Assembly (NCBI GenBank): GCA_039029915.1
Contig: JBCCFD010000431.1
Coordinates: forward strand, 1 to 6,894
DNA length: 6,894 nucleotides
DNA from: QQUD01 sp039029915
Lineage (GTDB): Bacteria; Chloroflexota; Anaerolineae; Promineifilales; Promineifilaceae
Direction: 5' to 3'
Shown: piece after piece, positions 1-5,035 of the stretch
How positions within the stretch are numbered: the stretch's first letter is position 1
Layout: each line of letters begins with the position of its first letter
The notes under the pieces: model-generated
Databases searched by the model: none
What the model was told of the DNA's origin: nothing
What the model saw: only the letters and a program-made list of their open reading frames with translations
Translations under genes and position numbers: made by a program

Positions 1-260
1 ACTTCATTATTAATCTGGGCATCAGACACGGTTGGGGTCCATGTACCGGGGCCACCCTGTTGGGTAAAGGCCCAGTGAAAGGTAACTCGCGACCAGCCGA
101 CCCCAAGGGCGCTCGCCGCGCCGGGGTTTTCATATGCTTCAACCACCCCAAAGCGCCAATCGATAGCGGCCTGCTGAGGGATAGCAACGGCCGTATCTTG
201 GCGGCCAAACATAAGCAAGGAAAAAATGGTGAGCAGTACTAAATATAAGCTTCTTCGCAT
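1..260 (-). CDS. Secreted glycoside-hydrolase-like protein, N-terminal part (runs off left edge)
   Basis: An open frame of 86 codons starts at the ATG at 260 and is still open at the window edge. Residues 1-26 form a signal peptide: MRRS, a hydrophobic core (LYLVLLTIFSLLMF), then a signal peptidase I site AVA at 24-26. There is no lipobox cysteine. The mature part begins IPQQAAIDWRFGVVEAY and continues ALGVGWSRVTFHWAF and GGPGTWTP. This resembles the first strand and helix of TIM-barrel glycoside hydrolases (a position, a Gly-rich turn, then W-x-R-V and a W), so I infer an extracellular sugar-cleaving or sugar-binding enzyme. No catalytic residues are in view, so family and substrate are unknown. 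The ATG lies 12 bp after the stop of the upstream propeller lipoprotein and has no clear Shine-Dalgarno, which suggests an operon with coupled translation. Confidence 0.72.
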   Translation of the reverse strand, partial: MRRSLYLVLLTIFSLLMFGRQDTAVAIPQQAAIDWRFGVVEAYENPGAASALGVGWSRVTFHWAFTQQGGPGTWTPTVSDAQINNE

Positions 261-272
261 GTGAGAAGTTTA

Positions 273-1925
273 CTAAGGTTTTGAAATTTGCAAAACGGCC
301 GTTTGCCACACATTGGCCTCATCACGGTAGGCAACGCTAAGATAGCTGCCGTCAAACGACCATTGCGGATTGACCAGTTGACGCCCCCCACTCACCCTTA
401 TTGGCATAGCTCTCTGGGCGGTGACATCAAATACTGCCAGATTTTCATCTTCGTTTAAAAAAGTAAACATTTGACCATTTGGTGACCAAGAAACATGCCC
501 CAGAGCGGGCATTGATTGAACCACGGCCATCGTTTCTAAGTCAAGCATATGCAAATAGCGCGTCTCGCTAAATCCTACAAATTGAGGGGATTGATTGGCA
601 TCAGTGTGCAAAACGCCGGGTGTTTCAAGAATGAGATAACGACTATTGGGTGAAAAGGCAAGCAGTGTGGAAAGATAAATGTTACGCTCGCTAAAAACGG
701 GGATCGAAAATTGGATCTGATCAGTTGTGCGGTCAAGCAGGTGGAAGTTTGGCGCGGGGGTATCTGGAGTAAGGTAGGCTAGAAAACGGCCGTTTGGCGA
801 AAAGGCCCCATCCACCCCATTTGGAATCTCATCTACAACCGCGTCTGCCGCCACATCCCAAATTTGCAGGCTTGTTACATTTTGTTCATGTCCTAAGTCA
901 ACATTTGTGAGGGAAACATCAGTATCCCAAGTTAACGCTAACGCCTCACCTGTCTGCGGAATCCAATCCAATGGCGCTGAACTATAACGTAGGTTCCAGC
1001 CAGTCTCATTCATATCAACCGAGAGTGCAAAAAGGTATGGTCCTTCATATCTTTCTATTTCTAGTGGAATAACAGGTGATTCAGAAAATGCGGCCACTGT
1101 GTAATTAAAATCAGGTTGCTGTCCAGTTCCTACAACGATAAATTGCTCATTTAACCCAAAGACATTACCCGCGTGAATGATGGAAGATGCCAAAATGGTA
1201 TTGTTGGTTATATCAAATATGAACGGCACATGATGTCCCCCACCAAAATAGTCTCTAAAAACCAGCTTGCTTTCATTCATCCATCCATTGAAGTTTTGAA
1301 AATTCGAAGATAATTTTCTTACTTGAAAATCAGTTCCCTGACGATTCATGGATAGGAGTGAAGTATTGCTTGGAAAGTATTCTTCGCTGTCGGCTTGCCC
1401 GTTAAAAAACAGCTTTTGTCCATCAGGATGCCAAATTAGTTGAGCACCAAACCCGCCGTCGATTGTGCAGGAAAAATGCTCAGATGTTATGTCAATTTCT
1501 GAAAACTCAGGGGCTATATACAAACTGATGGCTGATATTTCCGGCGCAGGGTTTGGATAAGGATTACAGAAGACAACAAATTCGTTTTGCATGGGTGACC
1601 AGTAAATTGTTGAGCTATCTAAAACAGTAACGGTTTCAAATTTGTTTGTCCATAGAAGCGAAGGCTCTACGGTTGGTGTTGCGGATGGCGGGACCTGTGT
1701 TGGGCTAGGTACACTTGTGATGTGGGCGCGTGTTGACGTTTGGGTAGGCAAAACGGCCGTTTCTGTCGGTGGTAAAGCGGTTGTTGTTGGCAACGGGGTG
1801 GAAGAAGGTGAAGGTTGAGGAGCTAATGTGGTGGGAGTAAGAACGGCCGTTTCTTCGACACGAGTCCCATTAGCACAGCTTATTAAAAAGATTAAAAGTA
1901 CAAGAAGAAAGAGTTTTTTATACAT
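273..1925 (-). CDS. Propeller (WD40/TolB-like) lipoprotein with Thr/Pro-rich linker
   Basis: A 550-residue lipoprotein. MYKK is followed by a hydrophobic run and the lipobox LISC, with Cys17 as the lipidated residue. This decides the start: the frame stays open to a GTG at 2027, but that would bury the signal peptide behind 34 residues, whereas the ATG at 1925 has AGGGG at 1934-1938 with an 8-nt spacing. Residues 18 to about 87 form a Thr/Pro/Ser linker. After this come propeller-type blade motifs: WSPMQNEF (109-116), WHPDGQKLFF (165-174), FSPNGRFLAYL (375-385), FSPNSRYLIL (424-433), WSPNGQMFTFL (480-490) and WSFDGSYLSVAY (522-533). The x-S/H-P-(D/N)-G pattern is typical of TolB/PD40 and WD40 repeats. 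It is probably exposed at the cell surface as a scaffold or binding protein; no catalytic motif is visible. The next gene follows 12 bp after the stop. Three ACGGCCGT palindromes lie well inside the gene and one near its 3' end. Confidence 0.88.
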   Translation of the reverse strand: MYKKLFLLVLLIFLISCANGTRVEETAVLTPTTLAPQPSPSSTPLPTTTALPPTETAVLPTQTSTRAHITSVPSPTQVPPSATPTVEPSLLWTNKFETVTVLDSSTIYWSPMQNEFVVFCNPYPNPAPEISAISLYIAPEFSEIDITSEHFSCTIDGGFGAQLIWHPDGQKLFFNGQADSEEYFPSNTSLLSMNRQGTDFQVRKLSSNFQNFNGWMNESKLVFRDYFGGGHHVPFIFDITNNTILASSIIHAGNVFGLNEQFIVVGTGQQPDFNYTVAAFSESPVIPLEIERYEGPYLFALSVDMNETGWNLRYSSAPLDWIPQTGEALALTWDTDVSLTNVDLGHEQNVTSLQIWDVAADAVVDEIPNGVDGAFSPNGRFLAYLTPDTPAPNFHLLDRTTDQIQFSIPVFSERNIYLSTLLAFSPNSRYLILETPGVLHTDANQSPQFVGFSETRYLHMLDLETMAVVQSMPALGHVSWSPNGQMFTFLNEDENLAVFDVTAQRAMPIRVSGGRQLVNPQWSFDGSYLSVAYRDEANVWQTAVLQISKP

Positions 1926-1933
1926 CCGTTTTG

Positions 1934-1938
1934 CCCCT
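1934..1938 (-). promoter_or_regulatory. Shine-Dalgarno of the propeller lipoprotein
   Basis: On the minus strand AGGGG lies 8 nt before the ATG at 1925. It supports that ATG over the GTG at 2027. The GTG is itself preceded by an AGAGGAA, but that string is part of a terminator stem, so it is probably fortuitous. Confidence 0.6.
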
Positions 1939-2000
1939 GAATGATCGACCATTTCATTAAGGTACCAGAAGTCAAAAGCATTTCGCCTTTCTATAAAATA

Positions 2001-2045
2001 GTAAAACAAAAAAGAGGAATTTAGCACGATGCTAAGTTCCTCTTT
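2001..2045 (-). terminator. Rho-independent-type terminator, minus strand
   Basis: Arms 2030-2045 and 2011-2026 are complementary over 16 bp around a 3-nt loop (2027-2029), with a single A-C mismatch in the minus-strand RNA. The stem is followed on the minus strand by TTTTTTGTTTTAC. It lies about 410 bp downstream of the Glu/Pro-repeat lipoprotein and only about 75 bp upstream of the propeller lipoprotein start. It could end the upstream transcript or act as a leader attenuator. The plus-strand RNA would have a G-U pair instead of the mismatch but lacks a U-tract. Confidence 0.7.
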
Positions 2046-2177
2046 ATAACTCTCTTACCAAAGTTTGAATACTTCTACCTAATTGAGCAGTTTTATTTTC
2101 TTGTACAACGAAGTATTCATAACAATACGTTATTGGTGTGTGCTGATAAACAAATCCAATAAGTCTACTTAAGTGTT

Positions 2178-2220
2178 CCGAAGTTTCTAATTTGAAAACC
2201 TAGCTAGATAAAAGCTTCGG
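2178..2220. repeat. Inverted repeat CCGAAG/CTTCGG
   Basis: CCGAAG at 2178-2183 pairs with CTTCGG at 2215-2220. The pairing can be extended by three A-T pairs across a 1-nt bulge. The loop is about 31 nt and AT-rich. This is a weak hairpin on its own and is of interest mainly because it is one of four in a row. Confidence 0.35.
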
Positions 2221-2229
2221 GACCTCGAG

Positions 2230-2278
2230 GAAACGAAGTTTATTGCCGTCGTTTTATTGTAAGCAGGAACTTCGTTTC
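2230..2278. repeat. Perfect 11-bp inverted repeat GAAACGAAGTT
   Basis: GAAACGAAGTT at 2230-2240 is exactly complementary to AACTTCGTTTC at 2268-2278, with a 27-nt spacer. It is too widely spaced for a simple terminator and lacks a U-tract. An RNA stem or a protein-binding site are both possible. Confidence 0.55.
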
Positions 2279-2313
2279 GCTTAATCAAATCTTGATTTAA
2301 AAATCGTTCACGA

Positions 2314-2338
2314 CTTTCGCCAACATTACTCGCGAAAG
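2314..2338. repeat. 7-bp inverted repeat CTTTCGC/GCGAAAG
   Basis: CTTTCGC at 2314-2320 pairs perfectly with GCGAAAG at 2332-2338 around an 11-nt loop. It sits between the larger repeats at 2230-2278 and 2355-2402. Confidence 0.4.
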
Positions 2339-2354
2339 CACTTTGTTTACTTAT

Positions 2355-2402
2355 GTGAAAACCAAAAGTGGCTTGAAAAAATGTTGTTTATTTGATTTTC
2401 AC
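2355..2402 (-). repeat. 12-bp inverted repeat with one G-U pair in minus-strand RNA
   Basis: GTGAAAACCAAA at 2355-2366 faces TTTGATTTTCAC at 2391-2402. The single non-Watson-Crick position is a G-U wobble if the RNA is read from the minus strand but a C-A mismatch on the plus strand. This mildly favours a minus-strand RNA structure. The spacer is 24 nt. It begins 52 bp after the stop of the Glu/Pro-repeat lipoprotein. Confidence 0.45.
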
Positions 2403-2454
2403 TGAGTAACTTTCACGTGTCTAATCTATTTACTTTCAAGATATTTTGTGAAAT

Positions 2455-3378
2455 TTACTTGAACCCAACAACGGTCAAAGTATATGTTCCATATACGCCT
2501 TCATTCGTGATGTTGTAATAAATACGAACCGTCTGAACTTTGGTGTTGTCAACAGTCAATTGTTGCTCGCCGCTGTTACAAATTACGGTTTCACCCGCTT
2601 GCTCCACACCATCTTCAATGACAACTGCGGCCATTTGAGCATTCCCAACGTCACCTGATAAATTACACTCTAATGTAATCCAGACTGATTGATTGACGTT
2701 ACTATTGTTTGGAAATTCAAAGGCAACATAATCTTCAGTATCCCCACCCGAAAATGAAATATCGCTCTGATGTATAAAGTTGCGTGTCCCTGTTATGCTG
2801 AGAAAGTTCACACCACCAGATGGATTCTGTAACGAGTCATTGTCGAAAGCAGCCACAATTGGCTCTTCGATCGGTTCAGAGGTTGGTTCTTCAATTGGCT
2901 CTGGTGTGGGCTCTTCGATCGGTTCAGAGGTTGGTTCTTCAATTGGTTCTGATGTGGGCTCTTCGATCGGTTCAGAGGTTGGTTCTTCAATTGGCTCAGA
3001 GGTTGGTTCTTCTACCGGTTCGGCTGTTGGTTCTTCGATTGGCGCAGCCGTAGGCTCCTCAACTGGCTCATCGGTTGGTTCTTCTGCCGGTTCATCGGTT
3101 GGCTCCTCAACTGGTGCAGTGGTTGGTTCTTCTTCAGGTTGTTCGGTAGGTTCCTCTTCGGTTGAGATTGATGCTTCCTCAGCAGTAGATGAGTCAGTCT
3201 CATTTGCGCTTGAGTCCTCTTCAATAGCTGATTCTTCAGGCGCTTCAGTAGGTTCAGATTCTGCTACTTCGCTTTCAACTTCGGGCTCTGCTGTTGGTTC
3301 AGAATCGGCTTGTCCACCACAAGCTATAAATAACATTGAGAACAACAAAACAACAACAATCCTTTGGATTTTTTTCAT
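2455..3378 (-). CDS. Lipoprotein with Glu/Pro octapeptide repeats and C-terminal PPC-like domain
   Basis: A 307-residue lipoprotein. MKKIQRIVVVLLFSMLFIAC carries a lipobox (FIAC, Cys20). Residues 21-74 are acidic and Ser/Thr-rich. Residues 75-170 are twelve tandem 8-residue units of the type EEPTSEPI, ending in a partial EEPI: a highly acidic, extended, Pro-rich stalk. Residues about 175-307 form a beta-rich domain with HQSDISFSGGDTEDYVAFEF and a final VYGTYTLTV strand, like bacterial pre-peptidase C-terminal (PPC) beta-sandwich domains; Cys238 and Cys267 could form a disulfide. A stalk-and-head surface protein is the natural reading; the ligand is unknown. The ATG at 3378 has AAGGA at 3388-3392 with a 9-nt spacing. 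The repeat keeps other frames open on both strands, but only this frame has a signal peptide and a domain. Confidence 0.88.
   Translation of the reverse strand: MKKIQRIVVVLLFSMLFIACGGQADSEPTAEPEVESEVAESEPTEAPEESAIEEDSSANETDSSTAEEASISTEEEPTEQPEEEPTTAPVEEPTDEPAEEPTDEPVEEPTAAPIEEPTAEPVEEPTSEPIEEPTSEPIEEPTSEPIEEPTSEPIEEPTPEPIEEPTSEPIEEPIVAAFDNDSLQNPSGGVNFLSITGTRNFIHQSDISFSGGDTEDYVAFEFPNNSNVNQSVWITLECNLSGDVGNAQMAAVVIEDGVEQAGETVICNSGEQQLTVDNTKVQTVRIYYNITNEGVYGTYTLTVVGFK
2861..3004 (-). repeat. Three tandem 48-bp higher-order repeats in the lipoprotein stalk
   Basis: Within the 24-bp (8-codon) repeat, alternate units are more alike than neighbours, giving 48-bp dimers at 2861-2908, 2909-2956 and 2957-3004. 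The first half of each dimer (24 bp from 2861, 2909 and 2957) is identical in all three; the second halves differ at a few bases. This points to recent duplication of a two-unit block, and to a stalk whose length probably varies between strains. Confidence 0.8.
2869..3156 (-). repeat. Twelve 24-bp coding repeats (EEPTxEPx)
   Basis: These are codons 75-170 of the lipoprotein. Units toward the N-terminus (EEPTEQPE, EEPTTAPV, EEPTDEPA) are diverged, and those toward the C-terminal domain are near identical. The gradient suggests that the newest expansion is at the domain-proximal end. Confidence 0.8.
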
Positions 3379-3744
3379 TAATTAGCATCCTTTTTTAGAC
3401 TTTTATTTTGGCAAACGGAAACAAGCCCACAAGGTCTACTTACGTCCGTTTACATTATGGGGGCCATTAGGTCTCAGAAAATGAATTTTCTTTGGCTCTT
3501 CTATTTTGACCTGCTGAAAGTAAGGATGAAGGGGGTATGACGGTTTACGTGAACAAAAATAAATCCACTAAAACTATTTCACATTCTTTTATCGTTCACA
3601 AAAATCCAAAAACTTAAAAATACACACAATTAATATTGTCAGCATCGTCAAATCAAAGAGTTTCAGCACACACACCATTCTCTGATGACTAGTAATCCTA
3701 CAATGATCTTTTGACGGATACAGCGTTGGCGAGGACTACTTACA

Positions 3745-3784
3745 GTTGCGACAAATCTACCTGCCAAACCTTGTTTGTCGCAAC
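3745..3784. repeat. Perfect 11-bp inverted repeat GTTGCGACAAA
   Basis: GTTGCGACAAA at 3745-3755 is exactly complementary to TTTGTCGCAAC at 3774-3784, with an 18-nt spacer. No U-tract follows on either strand. It could be an operator, an RNA hairpin, or the ends of a very short or decayed element. No transposase gene or target duplication was seen. Confidence 0.55.
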
Positions 3785-3920
3785 AGTAGACACCCAAATT
3801 ATATTTAAACCAGCAGAATTCATTGCAAATCAAAGCACAACAAGACTGTGTTTATGCCAACAAGTTTTAAGTATAGTCAGGTTAGATATTGTGCTGGAGA
3901 TATTTTTTGGTAAGTAAAGG

Positions 3921-4040
3921 GTGGACCTTTAACAGGCTCAGTCCGCAGGGTATAGGGTGAGTTGTTGGGCTGTGGGATGGAGCCTTCGACAGGCTCAGGC
4001 TTCTGGTTAGGGGGGTGAAACCTTCGGCAAGCTCATGCCT
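3921..4040 (+). repeat. Three degenerate CCTTCGACAGGCTCAG-type intergenic repeats
   Basis: The best copy is at 3983-3998 and sits in a hairpin, GAGCCT (3980-3985) with AGGCTC (3991-3996). Degenerate copies are at 3926-3941 (CCTTTAACAGGCTCAG) and 4021-4036 (CCTTCGGCAAGCTCAT). The second and third are followed by TTCTGG or CTCTGG. Short repeats of this CCTTCGACA(A/G)GCTCAGG type occur between genes in many bacterial genomes. The copies start 57 and 38 bp apart, downstream of the methyltransferase gene. Confidence 0.6.
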
Positions 4041-4088
4041 CTGGTTGTGGGGTGTGCTAAGGAAAAGGCTTAGGCGACTTACCCCTTG

Positions 4089-4922
4089 TTAATAGTTTAG
4101 AATTAGCAGTTCGGAGATTAAGCCACGTTTGGCTGCCTTGCTGTTAATGTTGCGGCGGGCTTGGATGGGGATGAGCAGATATTGAGGCAGATCGTATAGC
4201 TCATAAATAATGTCGGCTGTCGAGTTGCTAAGCATCACATGAACGCCACGCTCAGTCAAATCATGAATCGTTTCAGCTAATCGTTCTTGATCTTCGTCAT
4301 AAAAACCGTACCGATCGTAACTGGTAAAGTTGCTCGTTTTGTTGAGGGGTGCATATGGCGGATCTAGATAAACGAAGTCGCCCTGTTGGGCAGTAGCAAC
4401 TGCATCTTCAAAATCAATAGCAAGTATATCAATGGACTGTAACATTTCGGAGACGGCTCTTAAGCGATTTTCGTCACAAATCTTTGGGTTGACATAACGA
4501 CCAAAGGGGACATTGAATTTGCCCTTCTTATTTTCACGATAGAGGCCATTGTAGCAAGTTTTGTTGAGGTAGATAAAGCGAGCGACCCGCTGAACGGCCG
4601 TTAATGTCTCCACATTCTGCGCCCTGACGGCATAATAATAATCTGACTCATTTAAATGCCCTTGAAGGGCGTCAATGAGCCCATCTACATCATTACGAAT
4701 AACTTGATAAACTTCGATGAGCTGCTGATTTCGATCTGAAAGCGTGGCAACCGAGGGTTGTAAATGGAAGAAGACGGCGGCGCTGCCAATAAACGGTTCA
4801 AAGTAACGGCCGTAACTGCCTAGCTCAGGAAAATAGGGGGCGTATTGGGTTAAAAGCTGTCGCTTGCCGCCAGCCCATTTCAATACAGGCTTGGCATCTT
4901 TGATCGGCGCATGAGCTAACAT
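4089..4922 (-). CDS. dam: D12-class DNA adenine N6-methyltransferase (Dam/DpnM-like)
   Basis: A 277-residue protein, full length for the D12 class (about 270-285). It transfers a methyl group from S-adenosylmethionine to adenine N6 in duplex DNA. Motifs are in the alpha-class order: KWAGGK at 15-20 (motif X), FEPFIGSAAVFF at 41-52 (motif I, AdoMet binding), the region around LNKTCYNGLYRENKKG at 119-134 typical of GATC-recognising Dam/DpnM enzymes, the catalytic DPPY at 187-190 (motif IV), and VMLSNS at 229-234. GATC specificity is the likely guess but is not proved by the sequence. No endonuclease gene is adjacent, so it looks like an orphan enzyme or one whose partner lies elsewhere. The start is fixed: an in-frame TAA lies 12 nt before the ATG. 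No Shine-Dalgarno is visible, and a -10-like hexamer ends 6 nt before the ATG. It follows ppx on the same strand after a 113-bp repeat-rich spacer. Two ACGGCCGT palindromes lie in the gene. Confidence 0.93.
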   Translation of the reverse strand: MLAHAPIKDAKPVLKWAGGKRQLLTQYAPYFPELGSYGRYFEPFIGSAAVFFHLQPSVATLSDRNQQLIEVYQVIRNDVDGLIDALQGHLNESDYYYAVRAQNVETLTAVQRVARFIYLNKTCYNGLYRENKKGKFNVPFGRYVNPKICDENRLRAVSEMLQSIDILAIDFEDAVATAQQGDFVYLDPPYAPLNKTSNFTSYDRYGFYDEDQERLAETIHDLTERGVHVMLSNSTADIIYELYDLPQYLLIPIQARRNINSKAAKRGLISELLILNY

Positions 4923-4928
4923 AATGTT

Positions 4929-4957
4929 ATTTTACATAAAATTAGGCGGAGGTGCAA
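4929..4957 (-). promoter_or_regulatory. Candidate promoter of the dam gene, implying a leaderless mRNA
   Basis: On the minus strand TTGCAC (4952-4957) and TAAAAT (4929-4934) are separated by 17 nt. The second hexamer ends 6 nt before the ATG, so transcription would begin at or beside the start codon. The -35 match is poor beyond TTG; the -10 is good. The layout matches that of ppx. The -35 lies within the octamer array. Confidence 0.4.
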
Positions 4958-5024
4958 AGTGGCAGGGTGGCAAGTCGCTTTTTCAGAGGCACCTTGCCAC
5001 TCTGAGACCCTGCAACTTTGCCAC
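4951..5024. repeat. Inverted array of 8-bp units between ppx and dam
   Basis: The right arm on the plus strand reads as four octamers: CTTGCCAC (4993-5000), TCTGAGAC, CCTGCAAC and TTTGCCAC (5017-5024). The left arm on the minus strand, from 4974 to 4951, reads CTTGCCAC, CCTGCCAC, TTTGCACC. The arms pair almost fully except that the left lacks the counterpart of TCTGAGAC; the spacer is 18 nt (4975-4992). The result is a long imperfect hairpin with an underlying 8-bp period. No U-tract follows, so it is not a standard terminator. Confidence 0.7.
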
Positions 5025-5035
5025 TTATAACGACA

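Larger units (their letters stand above)
2046..2454. other. AT-rich intergenic stretch with several inverted repeats, no gene seen
   Basis: I find no credible coding frame in these 409 bp; the longest plausible minus-strand frames are about 9-13 codons. The stretch carries four inverted repeats (listed separately) followed by the terminator at 2001-2045. It could be a long 3' untranslated region, a structured leader or small RNA, or decayed DNA. No riboswitch consensus was recognised. Confidence 0.5.
3379..4088. other. 710-bp intergenic region without a supported gene
   Basis: The first part (3379-3500) must hold the promoter and leader of the Glu/Pro lipoprotein, though no convincing -35/-10 pair was found. 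It includes a 7-bp inverted repeat AAACGGA (3413-3419)/TCCGTTT (3445-3451). About 3500-3720 is AT-rich with nothing recognisable. From 3745 to 3784 there is a strong inverted repeat, and from 3921 to 4045 a G-rich stretch with three degenerate intergenic repeats. An open frame at 3711-3917 starts at TTG without a Shine-Dalgarno and has no recognisable protein features. Confidence 0.55.

Noticed and set aside
60..242. 60-codon plus-strand open frame
   Set aside because: It is antisense to the secreted glycoside-hydrolase-like gene, which has a proper signal peptide on the minus strand.
1926..2027. N-terminal extension of the propeller lipoprotein to the GTG at 2027
   Set aside because: It would place 34 non-signal residues before the MYKK...LISC lipoprotein signal, and it overlaps a terminator stem. 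The ATG at 1925 has its own Shine-Dalgarno.
2861..3004. CRISPR-like regularly spaced direct repeats
   Set aside because: The 24/48-bp units abut without unique spacers, are in frame with the lipoprotein gene, and encode its octapeptides.
2808..3224. Further plus- and minus-strand open frames across the repeat (2808-2990, 2820-3053, 3012-3224)
   Set aside because: These have the same cause: low-complexity Gln/Asn/Ser/Arg or Leu/Val strings arising from the repeat read in other frames.
2780..3385. 201-codon plus-strand open frame with Gly-Ser repeats (GSSIGSEV)
   Set aside because: It is the antisense of the 24-bp coding repeat; a repeat length divisible by 3 keeps all frames open. It has no Shine-Dalgarno or signal sequence, while the minus frame has a lipobox and a C-terminal domain.
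3711..3917. 68-codon plus-strand open frame in the long intergenic region
   Set aside because: It starts at TTG without a ribosome-binding site, contains the 3745-3784 inverted repeat, and has no recognisable domain, signal peptide or membrane segment.
4060..4088. Small CTAAG/CTTAG hairpin after dam as a terminator
   Set aside because: The stem is only about 5 bp and has no U-tract on the minus strand.
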